From positions 248,001-312,000 of the forward strand of contig JAIUOC010000010.1 in assembly GCA_020161265.1 (NCBI GenBank): DNA of 64,000 bases, written 5' to 3'. The stretch comes from Chloroflexota bacterium (GTDB taxonomy: Bacteria; Chloroflexota; Chloroflexia; Chloroflexales; Herpetosiphonaceae). The translations under genes and the position numbers were made by a program. The stretch's first letter is position 1. Every line of letters begins with the position of its first letter. Positions 57,104-64,000 of this stretch are shown piece by piece. A model generated the notes under the pieces. It saw only the letters and a list, made by a program, of their open reading frames with translations, was not told the origin of the DNA and searched no databases.

Positions 57104-57400
57104 CAATATGTCCTATCTCGCGGCGCAGCCAGCGGGTTGATTGAACGTGCATACAGCAACAGGGGTGCATACAACAACAATTAATTCCAAGCCATCCCTA
57201 GTGGATGATTCGGAGCTTGATGACGTATCCCTTTAAGTACATGCCGATGCAACTGCGCGTCACCATGCGGGATTCTTGTCGGTGGGCATCACCAGCAATT
57301 GCAGCTATCAAGCGACCATTATGGTATGGTAGCGTTTTCGCCAGCAACAATGATGGTGTTCAACACACCGACAATTATTAACATCCATCTGAAGAGTGAA

Positions 57401-57962
57401 AACTCGGAATGATAGGATAACCAAAATAGTTATCGAGTGGGGGATATGGCCGAGTTAAGAGGTAGGTAGGTGAAATACAGTTGATATACTTCACCTACCT
57501 AGTATAGCACTATCGCATGATAAACACAACGACAGGCACCACTTGGCTCACGTTATTGCCGTGATTATTGCATCAAGCGGGAGCTCATCGATCATCGCTT
57601 TGTCATAACGTCGATGAAAAACCATAGCGCTATAGTGTCATGCACGTTCAGCATCAGGATTGTGGCGTTCGAATGGTTCGTGCTGAACGATGAATGAGAG
57701 CCATCCGTTAAGTTCTTTGATAACCCTGTTCCACTTAAATCCATGCAATTAAAGAGTAGGCACTATCTCAATAGGGAGAGTAGCGAGATGATTGAAACGG
57801 GTTTATGATTGTTGAGGCGAAACGATACCCAGCAGCTTGTTTATTATGGAAAGCGTGCTATAGTGATACATAGATGCTCTTGTGTATCACTTCAAGCGCA
57901 TCGTGCTCCTCAACTCGGCCACTCCCCCATCGATAACCGTTGGTTATCCTATCACACCGAGT
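57401..57962. repeat. 562-bp element with terminal inverted repeats (MITE-like)
   Basis: 57401-57462 (starts AACTCGGAATGATAGGATAA) pairs with 57908-57962 in inverted orientation. The arms share 'tgataggataaccaa', 'gttatcga', 'ggggga' and 'tggccgagtt' with few gaps. Between them is about 440 bases without an ORF. This is the structure of a miniature inverted-repeat element or, as RNA, of one very long hairpin. No short target duplication was checked beyond the immediate flanks. Confidence 0.7.
57463..57501. terminator. Hairpin inside the inverted-repeat element
   Basis: TAGGTAGGTGAA (57463-57474) pairs with TTCACCTACCTA (57490-57501) over 12 bases; 15-base loop. The GGTAGGTAGG in the left arm is itself a small repeat. 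It may stop transcription into the element; there is no long T-run. Confidence 0.5.
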
Positions 57963-58176
57963 TCCCCTTCTCTTCTATGGTGATAACCCACATCTATGGG
58001 TTGCGTGTCTCCATCGTCATCGATGGCTGCACCACCTACCACCTATTCAGGAACTGCTCCTGAATGGATCTACTATTGCCGTGGAATTTCTGTTCCTGCG
58101 TTGTTGGACTGGTTGGATCAATATCCAGCTCCCCAGCATGCAGCACAGTGCGACCATGGGCAAAGGAGTCCTCCTC

Positions 58177-58566
58177 ATGAAAGCCATTCTTGGCATTATT
58201 ACTGGAATCTTAATCTTGCTCTTTGCAGCAATCGGCTTCCAAAACACAACGGCGATTTCGATTCACCTCTTCGATTGGCAAACACCAGCCCTACCTCTAT
58301 GGATGCTCCTATTGACTGCCTTGGCCAGTGGGATGCTGGTGGTTGGCTTGTTTGCCTTTCCACGCCAGATCGAGACCTACTATACGAACCTCCGCCAGCG
58401 TGGGCAGGCCGCTCCTGTCCAACGACCATTGATTCCCATTGATGCTGCGATGCCACCAACAACAACCATGCCACTCGCCGTCGAGGCTGGGCCACAACAC
58501 TATAATCCACAAACCGGTGAGCGCCTTGATCCATGGATCGATGATGTGCCAAAGCGTACGGTATGA
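58177..58566 (+). CDS. LapA-like small membrane protein
   Basis: 129 residues from MKAILGIITGILILLFAAIG at 58177; AAGGAG eight bases upstream, which decides the start. Two membrane helices with the family's 'FQNTTAISIHLFDWQTPALPLWMLLLTALASGMLV' (in parts) between them, matching LapA/DUF1049 (lipopolysaccharide assembly protein A-like). The C-terminus is a soluble Pro/Gln-rich tail ending in 'NPQTGERLDPWIDDVPKR'. Here, in a cell probably without a standard outer membrane, the name should not be read as function. Confidence 0.8.
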   Translation: MKAILGIITGILILLFAAIGFQNTTAISIHLFDWQTPALPLWMLLLTALASGMLVVGLFAFPRQIETYYTNLRQRGQAAPVQRPLIPIDAAMPPTTTMPLAVEAGPQHYNPQTGERLDPWIDDVPKRTV

Positions 58567-58772
58567 GCACCTATGCGCGCATAACCGTGGTTGCCTGTCC
58601 CGTCTGTCGTGCTAAACAAGGACTCTCGGGGGTCTTGCATTGCGGCAGCATCGTGATCTGTGCGACGTGTCATTCATCGCTGCTGGTTACTACCCTCCGA
58701 CCAATGCGACTGAGGCTGGTTAATCCATCCTCTACGCGCACCGCCGAGAGTCAACCGGAGTCGTATGCCTAA
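58563..58772 (+). CDS. Small zinc-ribbon protein, LysW-like
   Basis: 69 residues, ATGA overlap with the LapA-like gene. The CxxC pairs are 'ACPVCRAK' and 'ICATCHSSL', separated as in LysW/AmCP zinc ribbons, which have 'CPxC....l......Ge.v.C..C...l'. However the LysW C-terminus (a glutamate to which the amino acid is attached, 'EDWGE') is missing; the C-terminal end is 'ESQPESYA'. So it may only share the ribbon. Role unknown. Confidence 0.6.
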   Translation: MSTYARITVVACPVCRAKQGLSGVLHCGSIVICATCHSSLLVTTLRPMRLRLVNPSSTRTAESQPESYA

Positions 58773-58897
58773 TCCATCCCGCTTGCGTTGGGTTGACCCA
58801 ATGCAAGCGGAAACCATGATCGGCTGCGGAATTTCCGCATCGATCACAATGCGCAGACAATTGCTGCCTACGCTAGTCCATCATAAAGCAGCATCCT

Positions 58898-59298
58898 ATG
58901 GTGCCCCAAACGATTGCTGTTGTTAATAATGATGTGGCATTATTAGATTTATTACAGGAACTCTTGCTCGAAGCCGGCTATGCTACAACCACCTACCTGA
59001 CCACCGACCTGACCTATCAACAGTTACGGGATAGTCAACCGAGCTTAATTATTCTCGATGTAGGCCTTCAAGCATCCGCTCCAGGCTGGCCATTACTTAA
59101 ATTACTCCATTTTGATCCAAATACGGTGTAGATCCCCGTTCTGGTTACGACGGTTGATCATGCTTTTATACAAGGTAAGCAAGCCTTTTTACAAGCAGCT
59201 GGCTGCGATGTGCTCGAACTTCCGGCCAGTTTAGCCACCTCGTCGCCAACGTTGAAACATTAATTGGTGCCCGCCGGCTCTCCAAAACAGGGAAATGA
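58898..59298 (+). pseudogene. Decayed response-regulator receiver gene
   Basis: The frame starts MVPQTIAVVNNDVALLDLLQ and has the receiver layout (acidic start, phosphate-accepting Asp in 'LIILDVGLQ'). A TAG at 59129-59131 stops it after 77 codons. The same frame continues right after it as 'IPVLVTTVDHAFIQGKQAFL' and 'GCDVLELPASLA', which is where the last strands of a receiver should be. From 59236 the final helix 'HLVANVETLIGARR' is readable only in another frame. One stop and one frameshift therefore break an otherwise complete receiver. Confidence 0.75.
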
Positions 59299-59484
59299 AA
59301 CGCAGTGATTTGGATGCAGCATTCGAGATAACCAACCAGCCTACACACTATAGCCAATATCCTCCACTAGCACTAAAATCCAATCCTCTAGCTGCCGATT
59401 CGGGATAATCAAAGAGCATATTCCATCATTAGCCGATCAACACAAACTTCGCTAGATGTCACCAGCACCCCAGATATGCTATGC

Positions 59485-59565
59485 TGATGGTATTGAGTAT
59501 TTATCTTGACATCAAGATATAATTAATCTATCTTCATGTCAAGTATCTTTATATCGAGATAATCT
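59485..59565 (+). promoter_or_regulatory. MarR promoter with palindromic operators, right copy
   Basis: Perfect palindrome TATCTTGACATCAAGATA (59502-59519) and a second near-palindrome TATCTTTATATCGAGATA (59544-59561) lie just before the MarR ATG; a half-matching TATCTTCATGTCAAGTA sits between. TTGAGT (59494), 18 bases, TATAAT (59518) is a possible promoter. These are typical MarR-family sites and allow self-repression. Confidence 0.75.
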
Positions 59566-60063
59566 ATGCACGACCAAGTTGATAGTTTTATTGCTGAGTG
59601 GCAGCGTGAACGACCAGAGCTTGATGCTACGCCGATGGGCTTGATTGGGCGAATTGCGCGGTTGGAACAACATTTGAGCCGTGATTTGGCGCGGATATTC
59701 GGCCAATTTGGCTTACAACGCGGGGAATTTGATGTGCTGGCCAGTTTGCGGCGGTCGGGAGCGCCCTATCAGCGTAGCCCAACCGCCTTGTTCAATACCT
59801 TGATGCTCTCATCAGGAGCCATGACCAATCGGCTTGATCGCTTGGCCGCGCGGGGCTTGATCGAGCGCATTCCCGATCCGCACGATCGGCGCAGCCTGTT
59901 GGTGCAGCTCACAGCCGAGGGGTTAGATCTGATCAATCGAGCCGTCGAGGCGCATCTTGCCAACGAACAACGCTTGATTGCCAGTTTGAGTAGCGAGCAG
60001 CGCGAACAATTAGCCACGCTGTTACGCTGTTGGCTGCTCGATTTAGAGCCAAATCAGGCTTGA
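59566..60063 (+). CDS. MarR-family transcription regulator
   Basis: 165 residues. A winged-helix domain of the MarR type: 'GQFGLQRGEFDVLASLRRSG', recognition helix 'LFNTLMLSSGAMTNRLDRLAARGLIER' (in parts), wing 'PDPHDRRSLLVQLTAEG'. It forms dimers through its terminal helices. The operator palindromes directly upstream suggest autoregulation, and an older arrangement with the EamA exporter (now 8 kb away) is likely. Its stop region overlaps the converging STAND gene by ten bases. Confidence 0.92.
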   Translation: MHDQVDSFIAEWQRERPELDATPMGLIGRIARLEQHLSRDLARIFGQFGLQRGEFDVLASLRRSGAPYQRSPTALFNTLMLSSGAMTNRLDRLAARGLIERIPDPHDRRSLLVQLTAEGLDLINRAVEAHLANEQRLIASLSSEQREQLATLLRCWLLDLEPNQA

Positions 60064-62243
60064 GAAACCAGCAGCAGCAATTCGGCTTGGCTCAAGGCTT
60101 CGCCTGTAGCTTCGGCGGCTTGACGCTCAGCCTGACCCAAACTGCGATCAAGTTGTTCGCGCAAACTGGTTATATCGTGCCAACTAACTGCCGAGTAGCC
60201 AACATCGCAGGCATTGCGCAAACTGGCCGCACCACCAACCAAATAGGCCGCATGCTCAGGATTGGGCGTTGCCAGCCATTCAGCAAAGCCTTCCAGGGCA
60301 ATTGCCAATGAACGTTGGACATTCAGCCGAGCCGCCATCGTGACTGCTTGATGCAACATTTCGCCTGATTCACGGCGTTCATCAGCATTCTGGCGCAGCA
60401 AGGCTAAGCCCAAGCCATACAAAGCCATAATTAATGGTGGTGATTCTTCGTTTTGGCGATGAATCGCGATGCTCTCACGATATAAGTGCTCAGCCTCGGC
60501 ATATTCGTGCATATTCAAATGGGTGCTAGCAATATTTTGAAACGAGACCGCTTGGCTCATCTGGTCACCCATTTGTTGGTAAATTGCCAAACTCGCTTGG
60601 AAATATTCACGGGCGGCTTGGTGTTCAGCTTGAAATTGGGTGACTGAGCCAAGATTGTTCAAAATAATCGCCTCGCCCCAGACATTGGATTGTTGTTGGC
60701 GAATCGTTAAGGCTGCTTCATAGGCTTGGCGTGCCGCCGCATAATTGGTTTGCTCGGCGTAAATCATGCCTTGGTTGTTCAACAAACGCGCCTGATAATC
60801 CAAATCGCCGAGCGTCTTGGCATGGGTCAGCGCCGCTCCATAGGCCTGCAAGGCCGAGGGATAATCGCTAATTGCATAGGAAAGTAGACCGTTGGCATAG
60901 CCAAAATGCAGTTGGATTTCCGGCTCGAAGCTAGCAGCATGCGCCCCAATCCGAGCGATCCAGCTTAATCCTTCGCGAATGTAGCCTTGTTGAAATAATG
61001 GCAGCACCATGCTCGAAATTAAGCGGGCAATTTCGCTGTAGCGCTGTTGTTGATAGAGCCATTGCAAAGCACTGCGCACATTGGGCATCGCTTGATTCAG
61101 GCGTTTGCTCCAGACCATGCCTTGGCCTTGGCGAATGCCAGTATCAATATCGATTGCCAATTGTTGAAAAGCCTTGGCATGCAACTCGTGACAAGCATGG
61201 TCGAGTTGGGCATTGCGCTTGAGTTGGCGGGCCGCATATTGGCGAATTGTATCGAGCATGCTATAGGTTGGCTCTTCCGAGGCGGCGTTGCTCAGCAGCA
61301 GGCCTTTGGCAACCATGGCTTGGAGCGTTTTGGCAATATCAATTGTGTTTGGCGCTTCATTGGCCAATAATTGAACTTGGTTCAGCGTCCACTCGCCTTG
61401 GAAGACCCCCAAGCGTGGCAACAACCAGCGAATCGCCGGAATACTGTAAGAAATACACCAATCCAAAACCGGGTGCAGCACTTGTTCGGGGGCTGGCGCG
61501 GCTCCCACATGTTGCTCAGCAGGCAGATAATTGCGCAACAACAAGAGCAAATCGGCGGGGCGTAATTTATCGCTATGCGCTGCTACCAACTCAATCGCCA
61601 AGGGCAAGCCGCGCAAACGCCGACAAATCTCAACAATATGCAAAGCATTATTGTGATCAAGCATAAATTCGGGTCGCACGCGCCGAATCCGATCCAAAAA
61701 GAGCGCGACCGCCGGACTCATGCTGATGGTTTCGATTTGGACTGAGCCACCGCCCAGCGGAATCGCCAATGGTGGAATCGGAATCACTTCTTCTTGGGGA
61801 TCGTTGGCAGCTTGTTGGCTGGTTACCAGCACTCGCACATGCTCGGTTTGGCTCAGCAAGCCAATCACATGCGGTGCAGCCTCGATCACTTGCTCCATAT
61901 TATCGAGCACAATTAAGTATTGACGTTCGCGTAAAAATTGTACCAACGCTTCTTCATACACCAAACTACCGCGTTCAGCCAAGCCAAATGTGCGAGCAAT
62001 CGTTGGAATCACCAAATCGGGGTCGTCGAGGGTTGCTAACGAAATAAAGGCCACGCCATCACGAAACTCAGCGTGCAAGCGATCAGCAATTTGAATGCTC
62101 AGGCGGGTTTTGCCAGTGCCACTTGGGCCGAGCAAAGTGGTAAAACGGGTTGGCGATTGGCGCAAACGTGTCACCAGCGCTGCAACATCAGCATCGCGGC
62201 CAATTAATGGTGTCGTGAAGGTTGGAAAGCCAATGCGTTGCAT
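60054..62243 (-). CDS. STAND ATPase with TPR repeats, paralogue
   Basis: 729 residues, GGGAG eight bases upstream. Same layout as the protein at 27016: 'LIGRDADVAALVTRLR', Walker A 'GPSGTGKTRLSIQ', Walker B 'LIVLDNMEQVI', 'LPLAIELVAAHSDKL', then TPR-like helices from about residue 420 ('NNQGMIYAEQTNYAAARQ', 'NNLGSVTQFQAEHQAARE'). No effector or DNA-binding domain. Both proteins could be sensors that change shape on ligand or protein binding. Confidence 0.85.
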   Translation of the reverse strand: MQRIGFPTFTTPLIGRDADVAALVTRLRQSPTRFTTLLGPSGTGKTRLSIQIADRLHAEFRDGVAFISLATLDDPDLVIPTIARTFGLAERGSLVYEEALVQFLRERQYLIVLDNMEQVIEAAPHVIGLLSQTEHVRVLVTSQQAANDPQEEVIPIPPLAIPLGGGSVQIETISMSPAVALFLDRIRRVRPEFMLDHNNALHIVEICRRLRGLPLAIELVAAHSDKLRPADLLLLLRNYLPAEQHVGAAPAPEQVLHPVLDWCISYSIPAIRWLLPRLGVFQGEWTLNQVQLLANEAPNTIDIAKTLQAMVAKGLLLSNAASEEPTYSMLDTIRQYAARQLKRNAQLDHACHELHAKAFQQLAIDIDTGIRQGQGMVWSKRLNQAMPNVRSALQWLYQQQRYSEIARLISSMVLPLFQQGYIREGLSWIARIGAHAASFEPEIQLHFGYANGLLSYAISDYPSALQAYGAALTHAKTLGDLDYQARLLNNQGMIYAEQTNYAAARQAYEAALTIRQQQSNVWGEAIILNNLGSVTQFQAEHQAAREYFQASLAIYQQMGDQMSQAVSFQNIASTHLNMHEYAEAEHLYRESIAIHRQNEESPPLIMALYGLGLALLRQNADERRESGEMLHQAVTMAARLNVQRSLAIALEGFAEWLATPNPEHAAYLVGGAASLRNACDVGYSAVSWHDITSLREQLDRSLGQAERQAAEATGEALSQAELLLLVSQA

Positions 62244-62455
62244 AACCTGATCTCCCGTAGTTTGGTTGTTTGTCGAGTATGCCGCAAAACCGCTGTAAAA
62301 ACAAAGGTCTAGCCTAGGCTAAATCTGCCAATCATACTAGGACTAGCGGTAGCAGTTTGTGCTAGTCGCTTTTAGCCAGAAAGTACCGCGTTGATTCAGG
62401 CCAGGCCTCGGTACAATAAAGTTACTGACGGCGACCTTCGCACCAAGGAGCACCT

Positions 62456-63499
62456 ATGCGCCTGCGTTTTATGTTAATTTTGATGCTAATTATCGGCAGT
62501 TTGAGTTTTAGCCCCAAACCTGCTGCTGCCCAAACCAGCCTGTGTTTTGCCGATGTGCCAGGCATTAGCAATTGTATTAGTGGGCGTTTTTTGAGCTATT
62601 GGCAACAAAATGGTGGTTTGGCAGTGTTTGGCTATCCGCTCTCGCCTGCTCAAAGCGAAACAACTGCTAATGGCACATTTACAACTCAATATTTTGAACG
62701 CCAACGCTTTGAGTTACACCCTGAATTGGCTGCGCCCTATGATGTGCTGCTGGGGCGGTTGGGAGCCGAAATCTACGAACGCAACCACGGCAACTGGCGC
62801 AATTCTCCTAAAACCAACCCAAGCACCCAAGGCTGTTTAGTATTTAACGAAACTGGGCGCTCAGTTTGCGAACCATTTTTGAGCTATTGGGTAAATCATG
62901 GCTTACTTGATGGCTCGTTGAATGCCTACGAACAGTCGTTGAGTTTGCTAGGCTTGCCGCTGACCGAGCCACGCCTCGAACAAAACCCCGATGGCGATTG
63001 GGTGATGACCCAGTGGTTTGAACGCGCTCGGCTGGAAGATCATAGCGCAAAAGGCGTGCTGCTTGGCCGTTTAGGAGCTGAACTCAAGCCCCAGCCAGCC
63101 CCAAGCTATCCGAGCGAAATCACAGCCTTGGTTGACGCAATCAATCGTCAACGCAGCCAAGCTGGATTAAGCAGCTTGACGATCAATTCAACCCTCAACC
63201 AAGCTGCCCAAATTCATAGCGACGATATGGCTCGTAACAACTTTTTCGAGCACACTGGTAGCGATGGCTCGAACGCAGGCCAGCGCATGCAACGGGTAGG
63301 CTACACATGGCGAGCTTGGGCCGAAAATTTAGCGGCTGGCTATACCGATGCTCAAGCAATTATCGATGCATGGATGCAAAGTCCAGGTCATCGCGCCAAC
63401 ATTCTGTATGCCGATGTCAGCGAAATTGGGGTTGGGATCGCCCGTAATCCCAATTCAGAATACCAAATTTACTGGACAGTCAACTTCGGCGCACGCTAG
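62456..63499 (+). CDS. Secreted CAP/SCP-domain protein
   Basis: 347 residues. Signal peptide 'MRLRFMLILMLIIGSLSFSP' with a cleavage after 'AAAQ'. Two similar segments follow ('FLSYWQQNGGLAVFGYPLS' and 'FLSYWVNHGLLDGSLNAYEQS', each ending in '...LG...E'), then a CAP domain: 'DDMARNNFFEHTGSDGSNA', 'WAENLAAGYTDAQAIIDAWMQSPGHRANIL' (in parts) and 'IGVGIARNPNSEYQIYWTVNF'. These match Pfam CAP (SCP/PR-1). The protein is probably secreted or surface-bound; activity unknown. A GGAG lies five bases before the ATG. Confidence 0.9.
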   Translation: MRLRFMLILMLIIGSLSFSPKPAAAQTSLCFADVPGISNCISGRFLSYWQQNGGLAVFGYPLSPAQSETTANGTFTTQYFERQRFELHPELAAPYDVLLGRLGAEIYERNHGNWRNSPKTNPSTQGCLVFNETGRSVCEPFLSYWVNHGLLDGSLNAYEQSLSLLGLPLTEPRLEQNPDGDWVMTQWFERARLEDHSAKGVLLGRLGAELKPQPAPSYPSEITALVDAINRQRSQAGLSSLTINSTLNQAAQIHSDDMARNNFFEHTGSDGSNAGQRMQRVGYTWRAWAENLAAGYTDAQAIIDAWMQSPGHRANILYADVSEIGVGIARNPNSEYQIYWTVNFGAR

Positions 63500-64000
63500 G
63501 CCTGCTCGATCTGCACAACCCGATCGCGGGCGGCCAAATCGCGCACAAGCTGAATCTTGGCCTGCGGAAAACTGGCTTGCGCAAGGGCAATAACGTCTGC
63601 CCCTTGCCAAGCCCCAATCTCAAATAGCGCTGCACTCGGCAGGCCTTGGCGCAAAATTGCCGCCGTTGCTGGCAATAATTGACGATAGCAATCAAGCCCA
63701 TCGGGGCCGCCATCGAGCGCCAGAGTTGGCTCATGCAAGCGTACTCCAGGCTCAATTTCGTCGAGCAAGGTATAGGGTGGGTTGCTCAAAAGCAAATCAA
63801 TTGGTTCTGGTAATTGGTTGGCACCATCGCCATGAATCAGCTCAATCTGTTGCTGCAAGCCATGACGCTCCACATTACTTTGAGCCACGGCCAAGGCAGC
63901 GGGCGAAAGATCAACCGCATACATTTTAATATTGGGTGCATGTTTGGCCACCGCCACCGCAATACAACCGCTGCCCGTGCCAATATCGGCTACAACTAAT
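63496..64000 (-). CDS. prmC: Release factor glutamine methyltransferase PrmC (5' end beyond the window)
   Basis: The frame continues to the window edge and reads 'VVADIGTGSGCIAVAVAKHA' (SAM-binding motif I) and 'DLLLSNPPYTLLDEIEPGVRLHEPTLALDGG' (in parts), where NPPY holds the Asn/Pro/Tyr that recognise the target glutamine, followed by the family's 'DGG.DGLD.YR.L'. It methylates the GGQ glutamine of peptide chain release factors. The GTG near 63957 is internal to motif I and cannot be the start. Its stop shares the CTAG with the converging CAP gene. Confidence 0.9.
   Translation of the reverse strand, partial: LVVADIGTGSGCIAVAVAKHAPNIKMYAVDLSPAALAVAQSNVERHGLQQQIELIHGDGANQLPEPIDLLLSNPPYTLLDEIEPGVRLHEPTLALDGGPDGLDCYRQLLPATAAILRQGLPSAALFEIGAWQGADVIALAQASFPQAKIQLVRDLAARDRVVQIEQA

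Larger units (their letters stand above)
57104..58176. other. Long noncoding region containing an inverted-repeat element
   Basis: More than one kilobase lacks a gene with normal codon use. It holds the 562-bp element with terminal inverted repeats (57401-57962), the 12-bp hairpin at 57463-57501, and GC-poor spacer. ORFs here (e.g. 57809 plus strand) are short and unlike proteins. The lapA-like gene's longer frame upstream to 57940 also runs through this and is not used. Confidence 0.6.

Noticed and set aside
57940..58176. N-terminal extension of the LapA-like gene
   Set aside because: The extension overlaps the inverted-repeat element and lacks a ribosome site; AAGGAG is exactly placed before the ATG at 58177.

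Overview
The window is a piece of a bacterial chromosome. Its gene content suggests a filamentous Chloroflexota bacterium of the Herpetosiphon type: DUF4097/SHOCT/DUF2089 cascade, STAND-TPR proteins without DNA-binding domains, Thr/Pro-rich anchored lipoproteins, GH130 next to a GT4 protein, and heavy use of Gln, Leu-TTG and CAA/TTG-rich codons. This assignment comes from recollection of gene content, not from a search.

Layout. (1) 1-9,742, plus strand: the head-tail completion and tail module of a siphovirus-like prophage. In order it holds a head-closure protein (cut by the window edge), an HK97 gp10-like protein, a tail terminator, a major tail protein, two tail-assembly-chaperone frames joined by a predicted -1 frameshift, the tape measure protein and two distal tail proteins, ending at a perfect 30-bp-arm terminator. 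(2) 9,900-11,022: a promoter with a palindromic operator in its spacer, a small ribbon-helix-helix-like protein and a membrane-anchored protein of unknown function. (3) 14,437-11,047, minus strand: an accessory phage or plasmid-like operon. It encodes a C2H2-like zinc-finger protein, four small membrane proteins and a C5-cytosine methyltransferase split over two overlapping frames; a hairpin plus a repeated TTTAGGAGCAA leader precedes three of its genes. (4) 14,595-16,682: ordinary chromosomal genes (DinB-like, ArsR-AHSA1 fusion with a probably leaderless promoter, PNPOx-like). (5) 16,679-19,858: small genes, one broken by an IS256-family element, and a sigma factor. (6) 19,859-23,598: a doubled helical-hairpin protein, a lipoprotein, an HNH nuclease, a PhzF protein and a SMI1/KNR4 protein. 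(7) 23,612-26,928: a two-gene operon of a RecQ helicase fused to a phosphoribosyltransferase domain and a DprA-like protein, which resembles the PRTase/DprA pairing of ShosTA defence systems. (8) 27,016-51,155: housekeeping and envelope functions, including a STAND-TPR protein, HtrA protease, class A PBP, DinG helicase, two anchored beta-propeller proteins, a PIG-L deacetylase, a PAS-GAF-HD-GYP sensor, the DUF2089/SHOCT/DUF4097 operon, an EF-Tu-like triple-repeat protein and an EamA transporter. (9) About 51.3-59.5 kb: an inserted block carrying GH130, GT4, an XisI-like protein, a histidine kinase with a degenerate receiver, LapA-like and LysW-like small proteins and a decayed receiver gene. 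Two diverged copies of the same MarR promoter and gene start flank it. (10) 59,566-64,000: the intact MarR gene, a second STAND-TPR protein, a secreted CAP/SCP protein and the 3' part of prmC.

The most interesting points are the RecQ-PRTase/DprA operon, the cytosine methyltransferase region where two frames both carry family-like motifs, the marR-flanked island, the predicted CCCAAAG tail frameshift, the repeated hairpin-Shine-Dalgarno cassettes, and a 562-bp element with about 55-62-bp terminal inverted repeats. No tRNA, rRNA or CRISPR array was seen.
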